Positions 9,565-19,400 of a stretch of DNA of 64,000 nucleotides are shown here, piece after piece; position 1 is the stretch's first letter; every line of letters starts with the position of its first letter. Below the pieces are notes generated by a model. It saw only the letters and a list, made by a program, of their open reading frames with translations, did not search any database and was not told the DNA's origin. Origin of the DNA: a bacterium UBA2214. GTDB lineage: Bacteria; Zhuqueibacterota; Zhuqueibacteria; Residuimicrobiales; Residuimicrobiaceae. The stretch lies in NCBI GenBank assembly GCA_002327255.1, contig DCUM01000165.1, forward strand, positions 39,341 through 103,340, in the 5' to 3' direction. The position numbers were made by a program, and so were the translations under genes.

Positions 9565-9593
9565 ATATTACAAAAAATTAGGCAAAAAGTCAA
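9565..9593 (-). promoter_or_regulatory. Sigma-70-type promoter of the rsmI operon
   Basis: On the minus strand: -35 TTGACT at 9593-9588, 17-bp spacer, -10 TAATAT at 9570-9565 (a TATAAT at 9567-9562 gives a 20-bp spacer). The tract is AT-rich in GC-rich surroundings. The expected start near 9558 leaves a leader of about 35-75 nt depending on the rsmI start codon. Confidence 0.65.
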
Positions 9594-9676
9594 TAAAAAG
9601 GATGCCCTTGATCCGGCCCGCCCCGGCAAACGCTTTCCATTTTCCGGTCTGCAGACAGGACGGTGTGCCATCGCCG

Positions 9677-11038
9677 TCAGCCGCTCAGGCACGCTGCGCA
9701 GCGGTTGTGGCCACACCAGCGCTGTTGCAGCTGCAACAGGCCTTGCGCGTGATGACCAGTGAGAACGGGGGCAGGGGTCCGGGTATCGAGTTTGAGGCGG
9801 CGGTAAACGGCGCGTTGGGTCACACTCTCTTCACCCGCAGGACAGTGGGTATAGAGGGCGCAGGCCCTGGCGCGCAGGTGGCCATCTTCACATTCACCGG
9901 CATAGGCGGCGAGGATGGGCAGCAGGACATTGATGACGAGGTTTCGGCTGCGTGCCGGGCCGACCAGGCAGGCGCAACGACCTGGCGTGCGTGAAACCGC
10001 CCGGCGGCCAAAGTGATAATGGGTACACCAGTAACCCCGCGCCTCAACGCGTCCTATCTCTGTCAGAGCGCGCAGCGCATTGGCCGGATCAGATGAACGT
10101 TTGCTGATTCCCAGTAGCGGATGCAAAAAACCGCTTTCGCGATAGCGTACCGCCAGGGCTGCCGCGGCCGCCAGTCGCCGCGTCGGGAAATTATTGGGCC
10201 GCAGGCGGAAGAACTGCCAGCACTCCGGCTCCAGGACATCGATCTTGCCGCGGTCGCGCCACTGCGCGAACAGATGCGCCAGGCGTGCCGGATAGGAGGG
10301 TGTACCATGGACAGAGGTTTGCGTGCTCTCTTCCAGCAAGCCCGCCGCACCAAACAGGAGGGCCTCGCAAAGCTCCACAGCCGGATCGTCCGCCATCGTT
10401 GCGACCGCCTGCCACAGCAGCGTCACAGGCAGGACGAAAGCGAGGCGGCGGAAAGGCAACCCGTTTTTGCCATAGCCCAAACCCGACAAAAGACCATAAT
10501 AGAGTATCTGCTCCCAGCTGTGATCCGGCCGCAGTTCGAGAAAACTGGCCTGGTGCTGCTCGAAGCGTTCCCCGCCGCGGCGCGCCAATTGCGCCATGAT
10601 AAAAGGCGTCTCCCGTTCCGAGAGGGCGCATGAAAAAGACGACGACGCGCTCTCATCCGGGGACGTGGTATCAGGCCGCCAATCCGGCAGACTCAACGTC
10701 AAAGCCACCGAACCATCCTGGCGCTGCGTGACGTAATCGGGGGGACAAGATTTGAAGACCAGATGCAGAAGGACCTGATTATAGCGGCGGTCGAGATGGT
10801 GGTGGTGTGTATACCACTCCCGGGGCGTGTTGTGGATTTCTACGTCGCCGCGATGGAGCGCGCCATCGATGCGCACGAGCGCGTTGAGGAAATCGGGGCC
10901 GGCATCATGATTGCGCGTGCCGCATTCGATGATGTGCAAAATACGTCCATCGCTGCTTGTGAACGCCCGCCTGTGGTCCGCGAGGCGTTGCCACAAGGTA
11001 TAAAGGTGCTCTTCGCGCGCCGCTTCGATGCGCTCCAT
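9677..11038 (-). CDS. DUF2851 family protein
   Basis: Conserved cytoplasmic protein of unknown biochemical function, found mainly in Bacteroidota, Chlorobi and relatives. Family blocks are visible: the N-terminus EEHLYTLWQRL, GPDFLNALVRIDG, RGDVEIHNTPREWYTHHHHLD, then YNQVLLHLVF. Histidines and acidic residues cluster there, as in a metal-dependent fold, but this is only suggestive. The C-terminus (QGLLQLQQRWCGHNRCAACLSG) has three cysteines in the usual family position. The start at 11038 has GGGAGAG about 7 nt upstream; an in-frame ATG at 11062 has a poorer site. It follows a small helical protein and the subtilisin-like protease on the same strand. Confidence 0.85.
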   Translation of the reverse strand: MERIEAAREEHLYTLWQRLADHRRAFTSSDGRILHIIECGTRNHDAGPDFLNALVRIDGALHRGDVEIHNTPREWYTHHHHLDRRYNQVLLHLVFKSCPPDYVTQRQDGSVALTLSLPDWRPDTTSPDESASSSFSCALSERETPFIMAQLARRGGERFEQHQASFLELRPDHSWEQILYYGLLSGLGYGKNGLPFRRLAFVLPVTLLWQAVATMADDPAVELCEALLFGAAGLLEESTQTSVHGTPSYPARLAHLFAQWRDRGKIDVLEPECWQFFRLRPNNFPTRRLAAAAALAVRYRESGFLHPLLGISKRSSDPANALRALTEIGRVEARGYWCTHYHFGRRAVSRTPGRCACLVGPARSRNLVINVLLPILAAYAGECEDGHLRARACALYTHCPAGEESVTQRAVYRRLKLDTRTPAPVLTGHHAQGLLQLQQRWCGHNRCAACLSG

Positions 11039-11081
11039 ATCATGCTCTCCCGCCGTGACCATGCGGCAGCGGTTTTACGCA

Positions 11082-11393
11082 TCACGAGATCGGCGGCGCC
11101 GGGGCTGGCGGAATTTTTTCAGCCTCCCTGGCCGCCAACTGCTCATCCAGAGCCTGTATTTTTTTGAACAACTCCTGCACTTCCGGATCTTCGGCGATGG
11201 GGACATCGGGATGGTGCGACAGCAATTCAAAGGTGCGCCCGCCCAATTCGTAAAACAATCGTTCAATTTCCCGTTTGAGGCCGAGGACATCGATATGGTG
11301 TCGAATGTTTTTGCCCATCATGCCGGTTTTCTCGACAACCAGCGTGACGCTTTCCCGCAAGCCTTTGTGTAATTCACCAAACAGCGAAGCCAT
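11082..11393 (-). CDS. Small helical hypothetical protein
   Basis: 103 residues, family not recognised. It starts MASLFGELHKGLRESVTLV, and a predicted helical stretch (KREIERLFYELGGRTFELL) is followed by a second helix with coiled-coil periodicity (DPEVQELFKKIQALDEQLAAREAEK) and a Pro/Ala tail. No signal peptide, membrane segment or cysteine is seen. GAGGAG lies 7 nt before the ATG at 11393, supporting real translation. It lies 22 nt after the protease gene stop and 43 nt before DUF2851, so it probably belongs to the same message. A scaffold or adaptor role is possible but not shown. Confidence 0.7.
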   Translation of the reverse strand: MASLFGELHKGLRESVTLVVEKTGMMGKNIRHHIDVLGLKREIERLFYELGGRTFELLSHHPDVPIAEDPEVQELFKKIQALDEQLAAREAEKIPPAPAPPIS

Positions 11394-11415
11394 CACCCTG
11401 CTCCTCAATGCAAAC

Positions 11416-13644
11416 TCAATTTCCCGACAGAAGGCAAACCTTCTCTACGGTGTGTTTTGATCCATAAACAAATTCAATAAAATAGAGGCCACTCGCGACG
11501 GTATCATGCCGGGCGTCTCTGCCATTCCACAGGATGGGGTATCTGCCCGCCGTCGCCTCACCCTGATACAGCGTACGCAGCTTCTGTCCCATTGTGTTGT
11601 AAACCGTTATGGTCAGCCGCTGCGCGGATGTCGAGGTCACCGGAATCTCATAATCGATATTGGTTGAATAGCGGAAGGGATTGGGATAGGGCCGCGAAAC
11701 GCGAAAAGCGATGGGCGGCTGGTCATCGGGATCTTCCGGCAACTCTTCAAGCCGAAGGAGGGCAGCGGCGGCGCAATTGATCTTGCCATAGCCCCATTGA
11801 TCCTTTTTGGCGCCGCCCTGAGCCCTCGCCGTGTAGATCAGTGCCTGTTTGATGCGCGAGGCGGGCGCCTCGGGATATTTTTCCAGCAGCAGGGCGACGG
11901 TGCCGCTGACGTGGGGCGCGGCCATGCTCGTCCCCAGAGACAAGGCATGCACGCCATCGGGCAGCACAAAGGCATTGGGATAGGAGACATCCGGCGAGTT
12001 GAAGATGCTGTAATACCCCCCGGGCCTGGCCTCCTGCGACAGCGAGCTGCCGATGATGCGGCCCGGCGCGGTGATTTCGGGTTTGATGCGGTCATCACGG
12101 CTCGGTCCGGCCCCGGAAAATTCGGCGACCTCGCCGATGATGATAGTACCCTGCGTATCGATGGTCAAATTGTTGCCGTCCAGATCCTTCCAGGTCTCGC
12201 GCGTGGTGTAGGCACCCACCGTGATCGCACTTTTACTCGTGCCCGGGATGGTTAATGACATGCGATCGCTGACGCCCGTCTTGAAAACCGCCTCCATACT
12301 CACGCTCGCCAGCCAAAAGTGCACCTCGCCGGCGCGGCCGCTCAATTTGACGGTCCATTCTCCCGCGTACGGCAAAACCCCCAGGTCATCACAGACTTCG
12401 ATGATGATTTCCTTATCCTGGTTGAAGGGACTGACGCCCGGCTGGATATCGCTGCCCTCTTCGTAATAACCATTCCAGATCAGTACCTGGCCATCGCTGC
12501 TGTTGCGGCCGAGATATTTGCCGTCGTTGACGGGTCCAAAGGTCTCGCCGCGCGGCGAGATGACCGTCACACTGAGCGAATGCGTGCCATCATACCAGCC
12601 GTCGAGTACAAAATGATCGTTGCCGGAACCGGCGTTGGGCGTATACTCCGGCACGGAGACGGAGATCTGGGCGCTGGAGGAGGTCAGCGAGGCCTGGGCG
12701 TGCGTCTTTTTGCCGCCTTCATTGCCGGCGGCGACGACCACGACGCGACCCGGCCCGGAGAGATCATCGATGTAACGCTCCACCGCGGTGGTACCGTCAT
12801 GGGCGCCGAAATTGGTGCCAAAGCTCAGGTTGACGACGCAGGGCATGCCGAGCAGGGTGGCGACGCTGTCGATGAAGCTGATGGCGAGCAGCTGGTCGGT
12901 GCTGCTGAATTCCGACTTTAAGGCATTGCGGGTGGCCTTGACGGCAATCAGATTCGCCTGCGGCGCCACACCCGCAAAGGCGCCATATTCCGCGCCGCCG
13001 CCGCCGTTCCCTGCGGCGATGCCGGCGACGTGGGAACCGTGGCCGCTGTTATCTTTTTGCAACACCATCGGGTTTCCCGACAGCGCCGTATTGATCTGCG
13101 CCTCGTTATAGACCGTGCCCCCGTAATAGGAGCCGGGCGTGCTGAAATCGAGGATGTATTTGATGCGCGTTGCGCCATCCGCCGTACGAAAATCGGGATG
13201 GGTGTAATCGATGCCGGAATCGACGATGCCGATGAGGACGTTTTTGCCGCTGAGGCCGGTTTGATCGCGCGCCTGCAGGGCGCCGATCTCTTTCATGCTG
13301 ATGTCCGCGACCGGCGTGGCGATCTGGCTGGCTTCGAGATAGCGCAAGCCGGGCACGTTCAGCAGAGCGTCCAGTTTGTCCACCGCCATGGTGACAATGG
13401 CCAGCTCGCCGCGCTGCCAGCGGATTTTTCCGCCCTGCGCTTCCATGTCGCGGCGGTGAAAGACGCCGGAGGCGATGACATCCACAGAGTGGCTGGCAGA
13501 CTGTCTGGCCAGTGCCTCCGCATTCTGTTGTTTAAACCGCATCATGCCAAGGGATGCATCCATGCGCGCTGTTTGCGCCCATGATACCCCGCACAGGGCC
13601 AGCATCATCATCATGAGCACTCGCCCAAAACGTTTCCCGGTCAT
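11416..13644 (-). CDS. Subtilisin-like S8 serine protease with T9SS C-terminal sorting domain
   Basis: Secreted protease, probably exported by Sec and then T9SS. A signal peptide covers about residues 1-24. An I9-like propeptide region (residues 50-110) precedes the catalytic domain: Asp near 142 (GIVDSGIDYTHPDF), His near 202 (NSGHGSHVAGIAAG), oxyanion Asn (VVAAGNEGG) and Ser near 573 (GTSMAAPHVSG). About 170 residues separate AAGNEGG from the Ser region, indicating an inserted beta domain. The last 90 residues carry YPNPF and end in YFIEFVYGSKHTVEKVCLL, a type A sorting domain. The ATG at 13644 is preceded by GGAGAAGG. It follows the GWxTD gene on the same strand. Confidence 0.92.
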   Translation of the reverse strand: MTGKRFGRVLMMMMLALCGVSWAQTARMDASLGMMRFKQQNAEALARQSASHSVDVIASGVFHRRDMEAQGGKIRWQRGELAIVTMAVDKLDALLNVPGLRYLEASQIATPVADISMKEIGALQARDQTGLSGKNVLIGIVDSGIDYTHPDFRTADGATRIKYILDFSTPGSYYGGTVYNEAQINTALSGNPMVLQKDNSGHGSHVAGIAAGNGGGGAEYGAFAGVAPQANLIAVKATRNALKSEFSSTDQLLAISFIDSVATLLGMPCVVNLSFGTNFGAHDGTTAVERYIDDLSGPGRVVVVAAGNEGGKKTHAQASLTSSSAQISVSVPEYTPNAGSGNDHFVLDGWYDGTHSLSVTVISPRGETFGPVNDGKYLGRNSSDGQVLIWNGYYEEGSDIQPGVSPFNQDKEIIIEVCDDLGVLPYAGEWTVKLSGRAGEVHFWLASVSMEAVFKTGVSDRMSLTIPGTSKSAITVGAYTTRETWKDLDGNNLTIDTQGTIIIGEVAEFSGAGPSRDDRIKPEITAPGRIIGSSLSQEARPGGYYSIFNSPDVSYPNAFVLPDGVHALSLGTSMAAPHVSGTVALLLEKYPEAPASRIKQALIYTARAQGGAKKDQWGYGKINCAAAALLRLEELPEDPDDQPPIAFRVSRPYPNPFRYSTNIDYEIPVTSTSAQRLTITVYNTMGQKLRTLYQGEATAGRYPILWNGRDARHDTVASGLYFIEFVYGSKHTVEKVCLLSGN

Positions 13645-13700
13645 CACCCTTCTCCGCCAGATAGGACTATTCCAGTGAATTCACAAGCCAGGCAGCTGAT

Positions 13701-15098
13701 TCATTCTACATTCGATATGCCGCGATGGATTTCCAGCAATTCCTGCCAGTTGGGATTATAGTTCTCGCCGCGCATGGTGCTGTGCACCAGCGTATAGGTA
13801 CCCTGATTTTTGAGATCGATGAAGACAAAGTTCACGCCTCCCTGAATCGCATCGTACGTCCAGATTTGATAGCCCCTGCCGGTGCTGCTGGAAGGATAAC
13901 GATCGATATCGGAAGGGATGCCATAGAGCATGGCGGCGCGGCCGCGGTCTGTCTTCCAGCCGGCGGAACCCTCCCTGAAATTGCTGTTGGCATATTCCGC
14001 GCGCTGCAGATACTCCTGACGGAATTCATTGAGCGGCGTGCCGGGGTCGGGGTCGCGCAGCCGCCAGAACATGCTCAAAAAGGAACGCATCGCCCTGGTG
14101 GTGTTGAGCTGGGCCAGCAGTTTTTGCGTCTCCCGGTCCGCCAGGTAATGGATGTACCGGATTTCGCGGGCGACCTGGACCGAATCGAGAGCCTCATAGA
14201 ATGCCACGCCGCGCGCCGTCTCCGGATCGCTTTCGCTCTCCGTCGGGGTATAGGATGGATGGGAGAAATAAAAACGTTTCCGGGTATAGGTGACGCGCGT
14301 CTCCCCGGAATCGGCGACCGCAAAATAGAGCCAGTACCAGCCGCTCGGCAGCGGGGTGAGAGGCACCCATCCCACTTCGATCATGGTGTCGCCCGACCTG
14401 GGGCGCAAGCGCTTTTTTTCGGGAATCTTTTCAATTTTATACCCATTGTCGTCGCCGAGCCAATAGAGTATCTGGTAATGGTGGTGTGCGATGTTTTCCG
14501 CGAGATTGTACAACTCGACGTAAAACCACAGCATGCTGGACGCTTCCGAGTAGTAGCGCGCGATATTGGGCGTCACTTCGATATTGTTTTTGATGAGCAC
14601 CGGACTCGATGAGGCGTCGGCATTTTGTATTTTGGTGCAGAGCACCAGATCGCTGAGTGCGAGCGCGTCTCCCGCGATGGCTTCATTCCTGATCGGCATC
14701 ACGACGCTGTCCGCATGGGTGCCGGACGGGTCGGTGACTCTGATCCTGGCCTGGTAATCCCCGGGCACCAGCGTATAGCGCAGCAGATCGATGCGGTTCT
14801 GTTGCTGCCACGAGGTATCCTTTTTCGAGAAGAGCATGCGCCAGCGTTTTTGATCGATGGGCGCATCCTCCTTTTCCAGAGTGAAATCGATCACCAGCGA
14901 GCAGACGCTATCCGCCGCGGCCGTGGAAAAGAGTTCCCACTTGAGCGGATTGATGTTGTAAAAAATCTCGACATTGGTTTCCGTGGCAGTGCCGCGGAAA
15001 CGGGCATAATCAGTCTGAACAATGGCTGTCTCCTCCGCATGGAGGACAAAGCAGAGACTGATTAGTGAGATAATGAGAAGGGCCCGGAACTGGTACAT
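13701..15098 (-). CDS. GWxTD domain-containing protein
   Basis: Exported protein of 465 residues with a C-terminal GWxTD domain, defined in Chlorobi, Ignavibacteria, Calditrichota and relatives; function unknown. A signal peptide (MYQFRALLIISLISLCFVLHA) begins at the ATG at 15098, which has AAAGG 7 nt upstream; a TTG at 15113 is a weaker start. The middle part is beta-rich. The signature block reads SAGWKTDRGRAAMLYGIPSDI, followed by YQIWTY and VNFVFIDLKNQGTY. It heads a group with the T9SS-sorted protease, which fits a role at the cell surface, but this is inference. A promoter candidate lies at 15147-15175. Confidence 0.88.
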   Translation of the reverse strand: MYQFRALLIISLISLCFVLHAEETAIVQTDYARFRGTATETNVEIFYNINPLKWELFSTAAADSVCSLVIDFTLEKEDAPIDQKRWRMLFSKKDTSWQQQNRIDLLRYTLVPGDYQARIRVTDPSGTHADSVVMPIRNEAIAGDALALSDLVLCTKIQNADASSSPVLIKNNIEVTPNIARYYSEASSMLWFYVELYNLAENIAHHHYQILYWLGDDNGYKIEKIPEKKRLRPRSGDTMIEVGWVPLTPLPSGWYWLYFAVADSGETRVTYTRKRFYFSHPSYTPTESESDPETARGVAFYEALDSVQVAREIRYIHYLADRETQKLLAQLNTTRAMRSFLSMFWRLRDPDPGTPLNEFRQEYLQRAEYANSNFREGSAGWKTDRGRAAMLYGIPSDIDRYPSSSTGRGYQIWTYDAIQGGVNFVFIDLKNQGTYTLVHSTMRGENYNPNWQELLEIHRGISNVE

Positions 15099-15146
15099 GA
15101 TCGATCCTTTCAATGGTGCACGGTCGTGCCGAAATGACTTGCCTAT

Positions 15147-15175
15147 AATGTAATAAATAAATAATCATGAAGCAA
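15147..15175 (-). promoter_or_regulatory. Candidate promoter for the GWxTD gene
   Basis: Minus strand: TTGCTT at 15175-15170, 17-bp spacer, TACATT at 15152-15147, inside a short AT-rich tract between the 15.3-kb terminator and the GWxTD start. The -10 matches the consensus at only four of six positions. Confidence 0.4.
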
Positions 15176-15280
15176 AAGAAAAAGCCGGAGCGGCCAGGCG
15201 TGTGCGGATGAAGCGGTGAGGCGCGCGGAGAAAAGAGGTTCGGCGGTGTTAATGGCAGAGCTCTCTTTCAGTAAACAAAA

Positions 15281-15309
15281 AGCGGGTGGCCGAGGAGCAG
15301 CCACCCGCT
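15281..15309 (-). terminator. Rho-independent terminator after the PorV-like gene
   Basis: A perfect 10-bp stem, AGCGGGTGGC / GCCACCCGCT, with a 9-nt loop, followed on the minus strand by TTTTGTTT. It lies 22 nt past the stop of the PorV-like gene and closes the operon that begins near 24212. Confidence 0.85.
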
Positions 15310-15331
15310 GTGATCAGAAAGTCCGTGCAGA

Positions 15332-16372
15332 TCAGAAGCCGATCTTCACCGTGAACATCTGATTGCTGTCAAAGACTTCGACGAAGCGGTAGGCGTAATC
15401 GAGGGTCAGATCGATGCCGCCCATATCCTTGTGGAAACCGGCGCCGAAGCTCGGTCCGTAGATATAGTCCCAGCCATCCGGTACATCCATGCCCATGGTG
15501 TAGCCACCGCGCAGGAAGACCATATTTCTGAAACTGTACTCCAGACCCATCTTGTTGTCGTCGAATGAAAAGTTATTGTTCTGGAACATGTAAGAACCCG
15601 TGATGGTGCCCATTTCGCCAAAGTCGTGCGTATAGGCAAGGCCGATCTCGAGCGCCGAAGGAAGTTCAAAGCTCGCCGGATCGACTTTCAGGCTGGTGCT
15701 GGGACGCGCACCATCATCCATTTTGCCCTGGCCGGTCAAACCGGAACCATCATAGGTCATGTTGCCGCCGAGGTTGCGCAAGGCCATACCGAAACTGAGT
15801 CCATTGATGCCGGCGAAATTGACGTATTGCACACCGACATCCACGGCCAGCGTGCTGGCGCCGACGCGTTTGATTTCTTCATGGACCAGATTCACATTGA
15901 CGCCGAAAGAGACGTTATCGGTGAGGCCTTTGGCATAGGTCACGCCGAGGGTGAAGAAACTCGGCGAGAACATCATGCCCGTGCCATCGGGATTGTCGGC
16001 CGTGGTGACTTCGATGTCACCGATGGACATGGCTTTCAATCCGAAACCGAGATGGCCGAAACCACCCAGATTGGCGTCTACTGCCACGGTGTTCACACTC
16101 ATATCGGCAATGTAGCCCATATGGGTGAACATGGCGGTGGCTGCAGCGTCCGAACGGGCCAGACCCGCCGGGTTCCAGTAGATGGCCTCTACGCCGGTGG
16201 CCGTAGCGGTCATTGCGCCGCCCATGGCTAAGCCCCGGGCGCCGACCGGAATGAGCAGTTGCGGCGCCGAGGACGTTCCCACGCGATCATTTCCGCCGGC
16301 GAATCCCGCTGAACTGGCCAGCAGAGTGAAAGCCATGAGGAGAGCGAAAACTCGGAATACTGTTCGCATCAT
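15332..16372 (-). CDS. PorV/PorQ family outer-membrane beta-barrel protein
   Basis: Outer-membrane barrel of 346 residues related to PorV, the T9SS component that shuttles cargo. A signal peptide (MMRTVFRVFALLMAFTLLASSAGFA) is followed by the family N-terminal block PQLLIPVGARGLAMGGA and VEAIYWNPAGLA. Alternating beta strands follow, and the last strand ends NQMFTVKIGF with a terminal Phe as expected for barrel insertion. AGGAG lies 10 nt before the ATG. It lies directly downstream of a T9SS cargo protein gene and ends the operon, so a cargo-specific role is plausible. Members are numerous in FCB genomes, and not all serve T9SS. Confidence 0.88.
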   Translation of the reverse strand: MMRTVFRVFALLMAFTLLASSAGFAGGNDRVGTSSAPQLLIPVGARGLAMGGAMTATATGVEAIYWNPAGLARSDAAATAMFTHMGYIADMSVNTVAVDANLGGFGHLGFGLKAMSIGDIEVTTADNPDGTGMMFSPSFFTLGVTYAKGLTDNVSFGVNVNLVHEEIKRVGASTLAVDVGVQYVNFAGINGLSFGMALRNLGGNMTYDGSGLTGQGKMDDGARPSTSLKVDPASFELPSALEIGLAYTHDFGEMGTITGSYMFQNNNFSFDDNKMGLEYSFRNMVFLRGGYTMGMDVPDGWDYIYGPSFGAGFHKDMGGIDLTLDYAYRFVEVFDSNQMFTVKIGF

Positions 16373-16414
16373 ATTATTAAAGCTCCTATTTTTTTGTCGT
16401 TCATCGCCGGGTTA

Positions 16415-19400
16415 TCAATAGACTTCGATGAATTCTTGCTCGCGCACCAGGGCGACTTTGATGATTTTGGCCTTGGCGATCTTGGGCATGTCGATGTGAG
16501 CGATATAGATGCCGCTCGCCACCGGCAGATTGTTGTGGTTGGTCAGGTCCCAGCGCAGGAATTGGGTAGGATCTTCCTTTTCCAGGACTTTGACCAGGCT
16601 GCCGGCCAGATCAAATATCTTCACGGTCGCATATTGGGGCATGTGGTTGAACGTCACGAAGCGGTTGACCGGATTGGTTTCGCGCGGATTAAAGCCGTAG
16701 TAGGGATTCGGGAAGACCTTAATCGCTTCGATATCCGTACCCGCGACGCTGGCAGTATAGGTGCTCGCCTTGGTGCTGAATTTGAAGACATCAGCCGCCG
16801 TGTTCGGGAGTTTCGCCAAAAAGCGGAACTGGTCACCCGCTTTGGGGGCCGCACTGGGGCCGCGGCGCGCCGCCAGGCTCCAGTACATCACCGGATAGTC
16901 ACCGTCGAGCAGTGAAGTCATCAGGGCCGGTTTGCTATCCGCCGTGTATACGGTCTCAAAGATCCACAGCCATTCGCGCGGGCCGGCCGAAGCGGTGTTG
17001 CTGCCTGCCGGTGCCGCGAGCGTATAATCGGGCGGCCAGTACTTGCCGTCCACCAGACCGGCGGCGACGTTGTTCTCCATGAAACCGATATCGAGCTGCT
17101 TGCCGGTGACTTCATCGATGGCGACGAACGGAACGACGCGGCGATCCTGAAACACCCACCCGGGTGAGGGGTTGACGATGAACGGGGCGAATTCGGGTTT
17201 GGCCGGAGCCGATGTGGCCGCACGCAGATAGCGGTAAGCCATGGACGAATTGGGATCGTTGGGATTCTTGAGATTGCCCTGGGCATCCGTCTCGGCGAAC
17301 TTTAGCAGGACGGGATGAATCTCACTGGCGACACTGCCCAGGCCCCAGAAATCGGTGTATTCAAAGCCGTCGCACATGGCGCCATTGAATTGGCTCAAGC
17401 CGTAATCACCGGCACCTCCGGCCCAGGTCCACCAGCGGTTGGCAGCCGGTATGGCTTCCCATCCCGCCATGCCGGGCAATGAGCCGTATTCCTGCACGAC
17501 CACACCGTTGAAGACGGGGCTGTTGGCGCCAAAGGTGGCCGGATCTTCATAGACTTCCTGAAAGATCGCCTTGTTCGCCGTGGCGTTGTAGAGCGACCAG
17601 AAGGTACTGTCGTTGCGCACCTTGAAATAGACTTCGTAATTGGCGTCAATGGTTTTGGTGGGATCCACCACCGTGGCGATGATTTCACCATTGGAAGGTC
17701 CGACATGTTCCACTTCGAGAACCTCGCCATCGACGTGCATGTAGCGCACGCCGGGGTTGGGCGATTGCGGCACGGCTTTGAGGACCACCGGGGTGCTTTC
17801 CAGCGCATGCACCGGCACTTCGGGATCGCCGTTATTGTTGTAGGCGGTGACCACGAAAAAGTACTCGGTGCCGTTCACCAGCGGTTTGCCGGTGAAGACG
17901 TCCTGGGTGATCACGAACGAACGGGAAAGACCCGTGTTGGTGCCGAACTTGACCGGTTTGTTGACGATGTAGCCGCTCGATGGATCAAACTGCAGGTCAA
18001 AGATGGTCGAGACCAGGTTATCGACATCGATGGTGGCCAGACGCCTTCCTTCGCTCAGCTGGGCGCTGGCGCTGGGCAGCTGATAGACCACATACCCTTC
18101 GAAATGGTACCCCAAAAAGTTCTGGGTCTCGATCTCGTTGAGCAGCTCGTGATCTTCGCCCCAGTTGAGGACGATCTTTTGGTTGAGTTCGGCGACATGC
18201 ACCTTGGGGGAGGGCGGCGCCACGGGGAGCACGAAAAAGTTATCGTACGCTGATTGTGCCGAGATGTCGTTGAACTTCATCACCGCCACGCTCGACTGAC
18301 GGTCGCCGCCGAGGCCGAATACCGCGGCCACAACGACTTCCTGGGTATCACCATAGGCCAGCTTGAAGGGTCCGGTGATCATCTGCATGCGGCGGTCGCC
18401 GGGGGTGAGGATGACGCCGTCGAGATCGCCGGTGCCCTGTACCGGATCGCCGGCCAGCGGGAAGCGGGTCGGATTGCCCTTGCCGTCAGTAAAAGCACTG
18501 GTGCCGGCCGGGATCAGTCCGTTCATCATGTTGTACCACTGCCGCGTGCCGTCATAGACGCCCTGGGGCGGATCGGTGATGGACGAACCGGCGGCGAAAT
18601 AGTTGAAGGCGCTCATCTTCAGGTTTTTGTAGCCATGGCGCAGCGTGCCGTTGAAAATGGCGACATCGTCCGGATTGCCGGTGGGGACAATGGGGCCCTG
18701 GAGAAAGTCGTAGCCGCCGGCAGGCGGTGGCAACTCGAACTTGTCATAGTTGAGATCGCGCGCGTTGGCGTTGTAGACAAAGGAGAGGGCCAGCGTCGTA
18801 TCGCAGCCGACGAAATCGTCGCCCGCTTCTCCGAGATCAGGGTCAGACCACGCCGCGAAGAAGCAGCTGTCGACATAGGCGTTGGTGGGGGTGTTTGACA
18901 TGCCTTTGTACATCACCTTGTACTTTTTGAAGGCGACGTTGCCCAGCGCATCGGTGCGCTTGTAACCCCACAGGGTCACCTGCATCTCGATGCCGATGGG
19001 TTCGGAACCATAGAAATAACGGGTCTGGGCGGCACTGAGATCATTGACCACATACCAGATCATCTGATCGGCGCCCAACTCACCGGGTTCCTCGATTTCA
19101 CCGGGGAAATCGATCTTGCCGTTGCCATTCAAATCCTGGGAGTACCCCAGATCGAGTCTGCCGTTGCCGTTGACATCATAGAACGGCGCGCCCTTCTGCC
19201 AGGGCCATTCGAACCAGTCTTTCTCGTACTGTGCCCGGATGGCGTCCACCTGGCCCGCGGTGACGGAAGAGAGGTTGGTTTCGTTATATTCGGCGGCGTC
19301 CTGCACCAGGTCCGCTGTTTTGTAATCGCGGCGGATACGCCAGATGCGAACATCGGCCGCGTTTGGATTTTCCGCAACGCCCGGGCTGAGGATAGCGCCT

